The notes beneath the pieces are model-generated. The model did not search any database and had not been told where the DNA came from. It saw nothing but the letters and a program-made list of their open reading frames with translations. Position numbers and translations under genes: made by a program. 64,000 nucleotides of DNA from Paenibacillus naphthalenovorans. GTDB taxonomy: Bacteria; Bacillota; Bacilli; Paenibacillales; NBRC-103111. Location: NCBI RefSeq assembly GCF_900099895.1, contig NZ_FNDY01000001.1, positions 62,001-126,000 of the forward strand, written 5' to 3'. Shown here in pieces: positions 25,037 through 33,018 of the stretch; positions within the stretch are counted from its first letter, which is position 1, and every line of letters begins with the position of its first letter.

Positions 25037-26017
25037 GTGGCCGTCATAACCTATTTGGAAGCCATTCGTACGGCAATGAAAGAAGAAATGGAACGGGATG
25101 AAGATGTGTTCGTTCTCGGCGAGGATGTCGGCAAGGGCGGCGTCATGAATGCGACCAAAGGGCTGCGCGACCAGTTCGGGGAAGAACGCGTAATGGACAC
25201 GCCGCTGGCGGAATCGGCCATTGCAGGAGTGGCGATTGGCGCGGCGATGTACGGCATGAAGCCTGTAGCCGAGATGCAGTATGCGGACTTTATTTTTCCT
25301 GCTACGAACCAGATCATCAGCGAGGCGGCTTTGATCCGCTACCGCTCCAACAACGATTGGAACTGTCCGATCGTCATACGCGCGCCTTACGGAGCGACAG
25401 GGGGTGGGGCCCTTTACCATTCGCAGTGTCCGGAGTCCGTATTTTTCGGCATTCCCGGATTGAAGATCGTTGCCCCGTCTACCCCTTATGATGCCAAAGG
25501 ATTGCTCAAAGCGGCGATTCGTGATACTGATCCGGTTCTCTATTTCGAGCATAAAAAATGCTACCTGGGAATCACGGGCGAGGTGCCGGAAGACGATTAT
25601 ATCGTACCGATCGGCAAGGCCGACGTGAAACGGGAAGGCACCGATATTACGGTGATTTCCTACGGACTGACCGTGCAATATGCGATGAGAGCGGCGGAAG
25701 AGCTGGACAAGGAAGGCATCAGTGCGCATATTCTGGATTTGCGCACCCTTCAACCGCTTGATAAAGAAGCGATTCTGAAAGCAGCAAGCAAAACCGGCAA
25801 GGTATTAATTATTCATGAAGACAACAAAACCGGCGGAGTCGGCGCGGAGGTTTCCGCGATCATCGCGGAAGAGCTTCTGTTCGAGCTCGATGCGCCGATC
25901 ATGCGGCTGTGCGCGCCCGATGTGCCGGCTGTAGGGATGAATCCTCCGATGGAGAAATTTTTCCTCTTGAATACGGATAAAATCATGGAAGCCATGCGGA
26001 AGCTGGCATTGTTCTAA
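25037..26017 (+). CDS. bkdAB: Branched-chain 2-oxoacid dehydrogenase E1 beta
   Basis: Partner of E1 alpha in the decarboxylase tetramer. The 326-residue protein begins ITYLEAIRTAMKEEMERDEDVFVLGEDVG and carries DTPLAESAIAGVAIGAAMYG, MQYADFIFPATNQI, VIRAPYGATGGGALYHSQ and LRTLQPLDKEAI, all standard for E1 beta. The GTG start at 25037 follows GGGAGG; the longer open frame upstream overlaps E1 alpha and lacks family sequence. It is followed 76 bases later by the E2 gene. Confidence 0.95.
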   Translation: MAVITYLEAIRTAMKEEMERDEDVFVLGEDVGKGGVMNATKGLRDQFGEERVMDTPLAESAIAGVAIGAAMYGMKPVAEMQYADFIFPATNQIISEAALIRYRSNNDWNCPIVIRAPYGATGGGALYHSQCPESVFFGIPGLKIVAPSTPYDAKGLLKAAIRDTDPVLYFEHKKCYLGITGEVPEDDYIVPIGKADVKREGTDITVISYGLTVQYAMRAAEELDKEGISAHILDLRTLQPLDKEAILKAASKTGKVLIIHEDNKTGGVGAEVSAIIAEELLFELDAPIMRLCAPDVPAVGMNPPMEKFFLLNTDKIMEAMRKLALF

Positions 26018-26093
26018 GGCAGGCAGCGAGCCCTTTGAAGCTGACGTATTTAGCCGTCCTCCAGGCCGGCGTTTTCATAGGAGGTTATGCAGC

Positions 26094-27458
26094 ATGAAGG
26101 AGAACATGAAGGGGACTGAAGTTACCGTTCCCCATTTGGCAGAGAGTCTGGTGTCGGCGACGATCGGCAAATGGCTTAGGCAGCCCGGGGATTACATAGC
26201 GCAATATGATGTGCTTTGCGAGCTGATTACGGACAAGGTAACGGTAGAGATGCCTTCGCCCATTGAAGGCAGGCTCGTTCGGCTTTTGGTGGAAGACGGG
26301 GCCACGGCGGCGGTGGGAGAAGCGATCTGTATCATTGAGGAGCCACAGCAGGCGGCGGACGGCGCCGCAGCAAACGGCGCGGCACAAACGGAACAGCCGG
26401 GCACTTTATCACGTCCGGCGGCGGAAGCCCAAAATCCGGGGTTGGGCGGCCGTTTCTCTCCGGCGGTGCTGAAGCTGGCGGTCGAGCACGGTATCTCTCT
26501 TGGCGATGTGCAGGGAACGGGGTTGGGCGGCCGTATTACCCGCAAGGACGTTGAAGCATTCATTGCTTCCGGGCGTGCAGCCGTCCCGGGATCTGTCATG
26601 CCGGCAGCCGAAGCGAATAAGGCCGCAGCTGCCGCAGCCGCAGTCGAGGGGGTATTTATTCCCGAGCCTCCGAAGGTGCCTGTCCGCTCGACTGGCATTC
26701 ATTTGTCGGAGAATCCGCCATTACCGAAGATCGAGGTGGAAGGACATTCTCTGGAAGGCCGCGGAGAATATTTGATCGACGTGACGCCGATCCGCAACAC
26801 CATCGCGAGCCGAATGCGTCAAAGCGTGACGGAAATTCCTCATGCATGGACGATGATCGAAGCGGATGTCACGAACCTGGTGCTGCTGCGCAACAAGGTC
26901 AAGGATGAATTTATGAAGCAGGAAGGCATCAACTTGACTTATCTCGCGTTCCTGCTTAAAGCGGTTGTGAGCGCCATTAAGGATTATCCGATCATAAACT
27001 CGGTTTGGGCCGTCGATAAAATCATCGTCAAACGGGATATCAATATTTCCCTTGCCGTAGGCACTGAGGATTTCGTGGTTACGCCTGTCATCAAGAAGGC
27101 TGATCAAAAAAATATTGCCGGCCTTGCCCGGGAAATCGACGAGCTGACCCGGAAGGGAAGAACCGGCAAGCTGACGCTTAACGATTTGGAAGGCGGCACG
27201 TTCACGGTCAACAACACCGGTTCGTTCGGATCGATTCTTTCCTATCCGATTATCAACTATCCGCAAGCTGCGATTCTAACCTTCGAGTCGATCGTAAAGA
27301 AGCCGGTCGTTATTCAGGACATGATCGCCGTTCGTTCCATGGTCAATCTATGCCTGTCCCTTGACCACCGTATTCTGGATGGGGTGATCTGCGGCCGGTT
27401 CCTGCAGCGTGTCAAGGAAAATCTGGAAGCTTATAACCAGGATACGAAGCTATACTAG
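26094..27458 (+). CDS. bkdB: Branched-chain 2-oxoacid dehydrogenase E2 (lipoamide acyltransferase)
   Basis: Core of the complex; transfers acyl groups from lipoyl to CoA. The 454-residue protein has one N-terminal lipoyl domain (residues 5-80; lipoylated Lys in LITDKVTVEMPSPIEG), an Ala/Pro linker, a peripheral-subunit-binding domain (about 120-165; VLKLAVEHGISLGDVQGTG, GGRITRKDVEAFI), a second linker and a catalytic acyltransferase domain with GSFGSILSYPIINYPQAAI and the active-site DHRILDG. ATG 26094 follows AGGAGGT. No bcd, buk, ptb or bkdR gene accompanies the set. Confidence 0.95.
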   Translation: MKENMKGTEVTVPHLAESLVSATIGKWLRQPGDYIAQYDVLCELITDKVTVEMPSPIEGRLVRLLVEDGATAAVGEAICIIEEPQQAADGAAANGAAQTEQPGTLSRPAAEAQNPGLGGRFSPAVLKLAVEHGISLGDVQGTGLGGRITRKDVEAFIASGRAAVPGSVMPAAEANKAAAAAAAVEGVFIPEPPKVPVRSTGIHLSENPPLPKIEVEGHSLEGRGEYLIDVTPIRNTIASRMRQSVTEIPHAWTMIEADVTNLVLLRNKVKDEFMKQEGINLTYLAFLLKAVVSAIKDYPIINSVWAVDKIIVKRDINISLAVGTEDFVVTPVIKKADQKNIAGLAREIDELTRKGRTGKLTLNDLEGGTFTVNNTGSFGSILSYPIINYPQAAILTFESIVKKPVVIQDMIAVRSMVNLCLSLDHRILDGVICGRFLQRVKENLEAYNQDTKLY

Positions 27459-27479
27459 AACTTGCTTGGCAACAACATT

Positions 27480-27575
27480 CTATAGCAGCATCCCCACGGT
27501 GAAGAGCAGCGTGGACAACAGCATGGATATGATCATCACATATACGATAATCTTGAAAATAAGTTTGTTTTGCAT
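27480..27575 (-). CDS. Prli42-like stressosome-associated miniprotein
   Basis: A 31-codon reverse-strand gene: a charged start MQNKLIFK, then a single membrane helix (IIVYVMIISMLLSTLLFTVG) and a short end MLL. Length, the basic N-terminus and the helix with an LSTLL core match Prli42, the miniprotein that tethers the stressosome to the membrane in Listeria and is conserved in Firmicutes (family knowledge). AGGAG lies 9 bases before the ATG. It sits in the gap between bkdB and the M20 peptidase gene. Similarity is judged by eye from memory of the family. Confidence 0.72.
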   Translation of the reverse strand: MQNKLIFKIIVYVMIISMLLSTLLFTVGMLL

Positions 27576-27645
27576 AAGATTCAACTCCTGTTCATGGGAA
27601 TACTATAATGATATTGTAACTCATGCGTAGATTGGAGGAAAGCGA

Positions 27646-28785
27646 ATGATTAATCAAGAGCGATTAGTGGCTGAATTTATCGAGCTTGTCCAGGTAGATA
27701 GCGAAACGCGTCATGAACAGGAAATCAGCCGGGTGCTGAAAGAGAAGTTCGCAGCGCTCGGCCTTAAGGTGGAAGAGGACGATACGGCGGCCCAAACGGG
27801 TCACGGATCGGGCAACCTGATTTGTACACTGCCGGCATCGCCGGGCAAGTCCGCGGCGGCCAAGCTTTTCTTCACCTCGCATATGGATACGGTCACTCCG
27901 GGCAAAGGCATTAAGCCCCAGATCGGCGAGGACGGGTACATACGCAGCGACGGGACGACCATTCTCGGAAGCGATGATAAAGCGGGATTGGCTGCAATGC
28001 TGGAAGCGATCCGTGTGCTGAAGGATAACCAGATCGAACACGGTCAAATCCAATTTATCATTACGGCCGGAGAAGAATCAGGCTTGCTTGGCTCCCGCGC
28101 CATGGACGCCAAATGGGTGGATGCGGACTTCGGCTATGCGCTGGACTCCAACGGTGAGATCGGGGCCATTGCCGTTGCCGCTCCGACCCAGGCCAAGGTG
28201 AACATCACCTTCTGGGGACGTTCCGCACACGCGGGGGTGAATCCGGAGGACGGGGTCAGTGCGATTACGGTGGCCAGCAAAGCGATCTCCCGCATGCCGC
28301 TTGGCCGAATCGATAAAGAAACAACGGCCAACATCGGCCGCTTTGAAGGCGGTGTGGAGGGAGCAACCAACATCGTAGTCGAGAGGGTTCGACTGGAAGC
28401 CGAAGCTCGCAGCATTACACAGGAGAAAATGCTTGCACAGGTGGAAAGAATGCGCAAAGCGTGCGAAGATGCGGCTGCGGAGATGGGGGCGAAGCTCAAC
28501 TTCCAAAGCGAGGTGATTTACCCCGCCTACATGTATGACGAATCGGCTCCGGTCGTCAAGCTGGCAATGAAGGCACTCACCAACTCCGGCTGCACTCCGC
28601 GCACCTTCCATTCCGGCGGCGGCAGCGATGCCAACATGTTTAACGGCATGGGAGTTCCGACCGTTAATCTGGCGATCGGGTATCTGGACATTCACACCAC
28701 GAAAGAACGCATCGCAATAAAAGACCTGGTAAAAACTTCCGAAGTGGTAGTAAACATTATTCAGGAAGTTGCTAAGGGACCATAA
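27646..28785 (+). CDS. M20 family peptidase, tripeptidase T-like (YqjE)
   Basis: Zinc-dependent cytoplasmic aminopeptidase-like enzyme. The 379-residue protein has the M20 metal motifs in order: FFTSHMDTVTPGKG (first His and Asp), ILGSDDKAGLAA (bridging Asp), TAGEESGLLGS (general-base Glu and metal Glu), a lid domain with GRSAHAGVNPEDG, and a C-terminal metal His in FHSGGGSDANMFNG. ATG follows TTGGAGGAAAG. Synteny with B. subtilis yqjE near bkd supports the name; substrate preference cannot be read from sequence. Confidence 0.88.
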   Translation: MINQERLVAEFIELVQVDSETRHEQEISRVLKEKFAALGLKVEEDDTAAQTGHGSGNLICTLPASPGKSAAAKLFFTSHMDTVTPGKGIKPQIGEDGYIRSDGTTILGSDDKAGLAAMLEAIRVLKDNQIEHGQIQFIITAGEESGLLGSRAMDAKWVDADFGYALDSNGEIGAIAVAAPTQAKVNITFWGRSAHAGVNPEDGVSAITVASKAISRMPLGRIDKETTANIGRFEGGVEGATNIVVERVRLEAEARSITQEKMLAQVERMRKACEDAAAEMGAKLNFQSEVIYPAYMYDESAPVVKLAMKALTNSGCTPRTFHSGGGSDANMFNGMGVPTVNLAIGYLDIHTTKERIAIKDLVKTSEVVVNIIQEVAKGP

Positions 28786-28800
28786 AGCCGTCTTGGGAAG

Positions 28801-28838
28801 AACCACTCGCATGAAGAAACGTGCCGGGTGGTTTTTTT
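28801..28838 (+). terminator. Terminator of the M20 peptidase gene
   Basis: AACCACTCG (28801-28809) pairs with the GGGTGGTT side near 28825-28833 (G-U and one bulge), followed by seven T residues. Confidence 0.7.
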
Positions 28839-28879
28839 ATGGATTCTCCGACGTAAGTTGTATTGTAGGAGGTGTTCCA

Positions 28880-30031
28880 ATGGGTTTGATGATGAAGAAG
28901 GGGGTTGTTACGGATGCGGATGGTCATGAGGCATTGCCGGACGCTAAAATTCAAATCGTTGAAGTAAGGCAGCCCGATGGGGTGACGGCCCGGGCTATTC
29001 ACGATTTGTCCGTCTTTCCCAGGCTGGCCGTAGGGGATACCGTGCTGATGAATACGACGGCAGAAGAGCTTCAATTAGGCACGGGCGGCTACCATTTTAT
29101 TCATGCGGTACTTGAGCCATCTATGGAAGCAGCGGAACCGGGACCGGGCCATATTATGAAATTGCGCTACACGTCGCTGCAGCGCGCGGTGCTTGCGGCA
29201 GAAGAGCCTGATAGTCCGCATCATGAGACGCTGGCCGGCCGCAGGACGCTGGAGGGGATGCCGGTGCTTCTGGGGGAACTGCACAGTATGCTGCCTGTGG
29301 CGGTATGCTGGCTGCGTCATCTGGCCAATCAAGCGCAGCCCGGGACCAAAGAACTCAGGATTGCGTACATCATGACGGACGGCGGTGCTTTGCCGCTTTC
29401 TATCAGCCTGCATGCCGCCAGATTATGCGGCCTGGGCTGGCTTGCCGGTACGATTACCTACGGTCACGCCTATGGCGGGGATCTCGAAGCCGTCAATAAA
29501 TATACGGCGCTGCTTGCAGCAAGACATATTCTGCAGGCCGATATCGCCATAGTTATTATGGGTCCGGGGATCGTTGGGACAGATACCGTTTACGGGTACA
29601 GCGGGATGGAGGTCGGAGAGCTGATCAACGCTGTCCATGCCCTCGGAGGAACGCCCGTCGCCATTCCGCGGATCAGCTTTGCCGATCCCAGGGAGCAGCA
29701 CCGGGGGATCAGCCGGCATACGCTGACGGCACTAGCCGTCGCTGCCCTGGCACCATGCAGCCTGCCGCTGCCGCTGCTCCGGGATCCCGGGAAAATCATG
29801 CTGCTGAAACGGCAGATGCAGCAGTATGAGCTCGACCGGCTGCACCGCGTTCGCTGGACGGAAGCTCCCTCCGTGGATGAATTGGATGCTGCGCTGGAGC
29901 TTTACGGCAGGCCGGTCACTTCGATGGGAAGGGGATTACGTGAAGACCCTTCGTTTTTTGCAGGAGTTTGCGGTGCCGCTTCCGTTGCCTATCGGCAATG
30001 CTTGTATGGACAGGACAGACAGGACGAATAA
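28880..30031 (+). CDS. DUF3866 family protein
   Basis: Conserved protein of unknown function. The 383-residue product has an N-terminal beta-rich part (VRQPDGVTARAIHDLSVFPRLAVGDTVLMNTTAEELQLGTGGYHFIHAV), a middle with IAYIMTDGGALPLSISLHA and GTITYGHAYGGDLEAVN, and IVIMGPGIVGTDTVYGYSGMEVGE, glycine-rich loops that suggest a Rossmann-like nucleotide or phosphate site. No signal peptide or membrane helix. ATG 28880 follows TAGGAGGTG. Its 3' end overlaps the reverse-strand MciZ-like frame by 116 bases. Confidence 0.8.
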   Translation: MGLMMKKGVVTDADGHEALPDAKIQIVEVRQPDGVTARAIHDLSVFPRLAVGDTVLMNTTAEELQLGTGGYHFIHAVLEPSMEAAEPGPGHIMKLRYTSLQRAVLAAEEPDSPHHETLAGRRTLEGMPVLLGELHSMLPVAVCWLRHLANQAQPGTKELRIAYIMTDGGALPLSISLHAARLCGLGWLAGTITYGHAYGGDLEAVNKYTALLAARHILQADIAIVIMGPGIVGTDTVYGYSGMEVGELINAVHALGGTPVAIPRISFADPREQHRGISRHTLTALAVAALAPCSLPLPLLRDPGKIMLLKRQMQQYELDRLHRVRWTEAPSVDELDAALELYGRPVTSMGRGLREDPSFFAGVCGAASVAYRQCLYGQDRQDE

Positions 30032-30185
30032 GCCGGTTCTTCAGCTCAGCGGCGCTTCTTGCGTTCAAAAATGCGGTTAAAGGCTGATCGGCCGACAAGG
30101 TTCCCAGCATCATTTTCAAATATTGTCTTACTTCCCATGCCTTGCCTACAAGACGCAGCTGACCGTTGCCAACATAGGTTTTCAT
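29916..30185 (-). CDS. mciZ: MciZ-like Z-ring formation inhibitor, possibly over-extended
   Basis: B. subtilis MciZ is a 40-residue mother-cell peptide that caps FtsZ filaments during sporulation. Here residues 9-24 (QLRLVGKAWEVRQYLK) match its LVGKAWE-R--LK core, and the gene lies divergently upstream of nudF, the same position as in B. subtilis. The ATG at 30185 follows GGGGGA. The frame stays open for 89 codons and enters the end of the DUF3866 gene. Only the first 45 or so residues look MciZ-like, so the tail may be a lineage extension or reflect a frameshift (an early stop exists in another frame). A sigma-E-like promoter precedes it. Confidence 0.65.
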   Translation of the reverse strand: MKTYVGNGQLRLVGKAWEVRQYLKMMLGTLSADQPLTAFLNARSAAELKNRLIRPVCPVHTSIADRQRKRHRKLLQKTKGLHVIPFPSK

Positions 30186-30223
30186 AGTGTTTTCCCCCAA
30201 GCTTTGATAGGTTGATATAGTTC

Positions 30224-30253
30224 ACCTTATGCGAGAGAAAAAGCGAGTATGAC
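30224..30253 (-). promoter_or_regulatory. Candidate sigma-E promoter for mciZ
   Basis: On the reverse strand: GTCATA (30253-30248), 16 bases, CATAAGGT (30231-30224). This resembles the sigma-E pattern (ATA, about 16 bases, CATA...T) and fits the mother-cell expression known for mciZ. Confidence 0.45.
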
Positions 30254-30322
30254 TTGAATTCATGGTATAATAAATCGATGTCTTATAATAAAATAACCAA
30301 ATGGTAAGAAAGGAATCCGGTC

Positions 30323-30886
30323 ATGACTTCAATTTCCCATAAAAAATTTGAAGAGGTCACTATCTCTACCCGATCTGTATTCCAGGGAAGGATCATTTCT
30401 CTCCAGGTGGATACCGTCAAGCTGCCGAACGGGTCGGAGGCGACCCGCGAAATTGTGAAGCATCCGGGAGCCGTGGCCGTACTCGCCATCACCCCCGATG
30501 ATCGGATGCTTGTCGTAGAGCAGTACCGCAAGCCGCTCGAAAAAAGCCAGATTGAAATCCCCGCAGGTAAATTAGAACCTGGCGAGAAGCCGGAAAACTG
30601 CGCCCGTCGGGAACTGGAGGAAGAAACCGGCTACACCAGCGCTTCGCTTCAGCTTCTAAGTTCATTCTATACATCTCCCGGCTTTGCCGATGAGATCATT
30701 CATCTGTATGTAGCCCAGGGCCTGACCAAAGGGGAGGCCCAACCGGATGAGGACGAGTTCCTTGAGATCGAAGCCATTACGCTCGAGCAAGCGCAGCAGT
30801 ATATGGCTGAAGGGCGGATCAGCGACGCGAAGACGATCATGGCGATATATGCCTGGCAAATGTATAAACTGACAGGGAAGTTCTGA
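30323..30886 (+). CDS. nudF: ADP-ribose pyrophosphatase NudF
   Basis: Nudix hydrolase splitting ADP-ribose to AMP and ribose 5-phosphate. The 187-residue protein has an N-terminal strand region (FQGRIISLQVDTVKLPNG) and a complete Nudix box (GKLEPGEKPENCARREL, then EEETGY) at about residues 77-99, preceded by VVEQYRKPLEKSQIEIPAG, typical of the ADP-ribose subfamily. ATG follows AAAGGAA. Two TATAAT-like boxes lie upstream (30266, 30284) but no good -35. It is followed one base later by the endonuclease Q-like gene. Confidence 0.93.
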   Translation: MTSISHKKFEEVTISTRSVFQGRIISLQVDTVKLPNGSEATREIVKHPGAVAVLAITPDDRMLVVEQYRKPLEKSQIEIPAGKLEPGEKPENCARRELEEETGYTSASLQLLSSFYTSPGFADEIIHLYVAQGLTKGEAQPDEDEFLEIEAITLEQAQQYMAEGRISDAKTIMAIYAWQMYKLTGKF

Positions 30887-30887
30887 T

Positions 30888-32069
30888 ATGTCACTGCAAG
30901 ATTATTATGCCGACCTTCATATCCATATCGGACGGACGGAAGAAGGAGAAGCGGTCAAAATCAGCGCGGCGAAAAATCTGACGTTTTATAACATTGCTCA
31001 GGAAGCCTCGGAGCGCAAAGGTATCGATATCGTTGGCATCATTGATTGTCATTCGCCCGGAGTGCAGCGGGAGATGGTGCATTATTTGGAACGGGGCGAT
31101 ATGGAGGAGCTCGATGGCGGAGGCATCCGGTATCACCATACAACCATCATCTTAGGCTGTGAAATCGAGGTGCGGGATCCGGGGTTGGGCACGGCTCACC
31201 TGATCGCATATTTGCCCAAGCTTTCCGACATGCTGCAGTTTACGGATTGGCTCGGTAACTATATGAAGAACGTGAATCTGAGTTCTCAGCGCATCTATAC
31301 TACAGCCCGTGAACTGCAGCGGGAGGTCATCGATCGTGGAGGGCTGATGGTGCCCGCCCACATTTTTACACCGCACAAGAGTGTGTACGGCAGCTGCTCC
31401 ACCCGGATGGAGCACCTGCTTGATCTGGACGGTATCACGGCGGTAGAGCTGGGCCTGAGCGCGGATTCGGTGATGGCGGGGTATATCAGCGAGTTGGACC
31501 GATATACGTTCCTGACCAACTCCGATGCGCACTCTCTGCCCAAGATCGGGCGTGAATATAACAAGCTTGCGCTGGAGCGCCCGACCTTCGATGAACTGCG
31601 CAAAGCGCTGAATAGGGAAGAGGGACGTCGGGTGCTGGCGAACTACGGTTTGAACCCGCGGCTGGGCAAATACCATCGGACTTACTGCAGCAGCTGCAAT
31701 CATATATTGGACGAACAGCATGCCATCGCGACGGAGCGCTGTCTATACTGCGGCAGTACGAAGCTCGTCAACGGGGTCATGGACCGGATTCTGGATATCG
31801 CCGATCGGGACGAACCCGTCATTCCCGCTGACCGTCCGCCATATCATTACCAGGTTCCGCTTGAGTATATCCCCGGCCTCGGTCCCAAGACGCTTCATCG
31901 GCTGCTCGCCCGTTTCGGCACCGAAATGAATATGCTGCACCGGGCTGCGTATGAGGAGCTTGCGGAAGCCGCAGGCGAGACCATCGCCCGCTATTTGACG
32001 GATGCACGCTCCGGAAAACTGCGGCTCGCAACGGGCGGAGGCGGCAAATACGGGAAGGTGGAAGCCTGA
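30888..32069 (+). CDS. Endonuclease Q family protein (YqxK-like)
   Basis: Predicted PHP-domain nuclease; archaeal EndoQ cuts 5' of deaminated bases, and some Bacillus homologues do the same (family knowledge). The 393-residue protein has an N-terminal PHP domain with YADLHIHIGR, IIDCHSPG, GLMVPAHIFTPHKS and NSDAHSLPKIG supplying metal-binding His/Asp. A zinc-finger follows (YCSSCNHI then RCLYCGS, a C2-C2 pair at about residues 265-285), then a helix-hairpin-helix segment (IPGLGPKTLHRLLARFG). It starts 1 base after nudF and precedes spoIIM. Confidence 0.85.
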   Translation: MSLQDYYADLHIHIGRTEEGEAVKISAAKNLTFYNIAQEASERKGIDIVGIIDCHSPGVQREMVHYLERGDMEELDGGGIRYHHTTIILGCEIEVRDPGLGTAHLIAYLPKLSDMLQFTDWLGNYMKNVNLSSQRIYTTARELQREVIDRGGLMVPAHIFTPHKSVYGSCSTRMEHLLDLDGITAVELGLSADSVMAGYISELDRYTFLTNSDAHSLPKIGREYNKLALERPTFDELRKALNREEGRRVLANYGLNPRLGKYHRTYCSSCNHILDEQHAIATERCLYCGSTKLVNGVMDRILDIADRDEPVIPADRPPYHYQVPLEYIPGLGPKTLHRLLARFGTEMNMLHRAAYEELAEAAGETIARYLTDARSGKLRLATGGGGKYGKVEA

Positions 32070-32130
32070 AGTCATAATGGGAGGCGCTTTTTCATATGCT
32101 CTAGTAATCGGACAAGGGGGGCATGGCAGC

Positions 32131-32778
32131 ATGTTGCGCAACCGAACGCTAGAGCAATATATGAAGGAGCATTTGTCGCTGTATATTTTTGTCGGTGTAA
32201 TTTTCGTAACAGGAGTCGTCTTTGGCGCCGTCATGGTAAACGCCCTCTCGCTGGAGCAAAAGCAGGAGATTACAAGGTATCTCGGCAATTTTTTTTCCAT
32301 TGTAACTCAAGGCGGTCTGGAAAGCGGGACGGCTTCCTCCATCAAGGAGTCTTTCACCATGCACATCAAATGGGTCCTGATCATCTGGCTGCTCGGACTA
32401 TCCGTTATCGGACTGCCGCTTATTCTTATTCTTGACTTTCTGAAAGGCGTGCTGATTGGATTTTCGGTCGGTTATATGGTGGGCACGCTTTCCTGGAAAG
32501 GGCTTTTGTTCGCGCTGGTTTCGGTCGTTCCGCAAAATTTGATTGTCATTCCGCTGCTGATTATTTGCAGTGTGTCCGCGATTTCGTTTTCCATTCTTCT
32601 GGTGAAAAACCGGTTTATCAGCCGAAAAGGCACTCTTTACGAGCCTTTTATGCGGCTTTCCGGGACCATTCTCGCTTCCGGTTTCATGCTGATCGGAGTC
32701 GCTGTATTTGAAGCCCATGTTTCACCTGTCATGATGAAATGGGTTGCACCGATGCTAATCACAATGCCGCCCTCTTGA
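32131..32778 (+). CDS. spoIIM: Stage II sporulation protein M
   Basis: Membrane scaffold of the SpoIIDMP complex, whose peptidoglycan hydrolases drive septal thinning and engulfment. The 215-residue protein matches the B. subtilis length (214). It has about five transmembrane helices (YIFVGVIFVTGVVFGAVMV; WVLIIWLLGLSVIGLPLILI; FSVGYMVGTLSWKGLLFALV; LIVIPLLIICSVSAISFSIL; near the end SGTILASGFMLIGVAVF). ATG 32131 follows CAAGGGGGG. In-frame codons upstream overlap only a non-conserved stretch. fur follows, in the B. subtilis order. Confidence 0.93.
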   Translation: MLRNRTLEQYMKEHLSLYIFVGVIFVTGVVFGAVMVNALSLEQKQEITRYLGNFFSIVTQGGLESGTASSIKESFTMHIKWVLIIWLLGLSVIGLPLILILDFLKGVLIGFSVGYMVGTLSWKGLLFALVSVVPQNLIVIPLLIICSVSAISFSILLVKNRFISRKGTLYEPFMRLSGTILASGFMLIGVAVFEAHVSPVMMKWVAPMLITMPPS

Positions 32779-32795
32779 GGATAGGGCTAAAAGGT

Positions 32796-32825
32796 TTGAC
32801 TTTCTTGCGTTTCACCTCCTATAAT
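32796..32825 (+). promoter_or_regulatory. Strong sigma-A promoter for fur
   Basis: TTGACT, 18-base spacer, TATAAT. Transcription would start near 32832, giving a leader of nearly 190 bases that contains the hairpin array. Confidence 0.75.
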
Positions 32826-32850
32826 GTAAGCATAAGAATCCTGTAGTTAA

Positions 32851-33003
32851 TGCTTATGAAAGGTTTTGCTGCGCAAAACCGAAAGCATTGCTTACGAGTA
32901 AGGTTTTGTTGTGCAAAACCCAAAATCACGGCTTACAAGTAAGGCTTTGCTGTGCGAAACCCGAAGCGTGGGCTTACGAGTAAGGTTTTGCTTTCACAAA
33001 ACC
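32851..33003 (+). repeat. Four-copy tandem hairpin repeat in the fur leader
   Basis: Four imperfect copies, period about 40 bases, at 32851-32880, 32889-32920, 32931-32962 and 32972-33003. Each has GCTTA(C/T)GAGTAA or a variant, then GGTTTTGC-loop-GCAAAACC, a 7-8 bp stem with compensating changes (copy 3 has GGCTTTGC with GCGAAACC). The last copy ends shortly before the fur ribosome site. It is not CRISPR: repeats are hairpins with no unique spacers. Confidence 0.8.
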
Positions 33004-33018
33004 CGTAGGGGGAAAAGC

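Noticed and set aside
27409-27630. Plus-strand frame of 73 codons after bkdB
   Set aside because: No ribosome site; the region is better explained by the reverse-strand Prli42-like gene and the downstream leader.
32851-33003. CRISPR array
   Set aside because: Only four imperfect hairpin repeats with no unique spacers and no cas genes.
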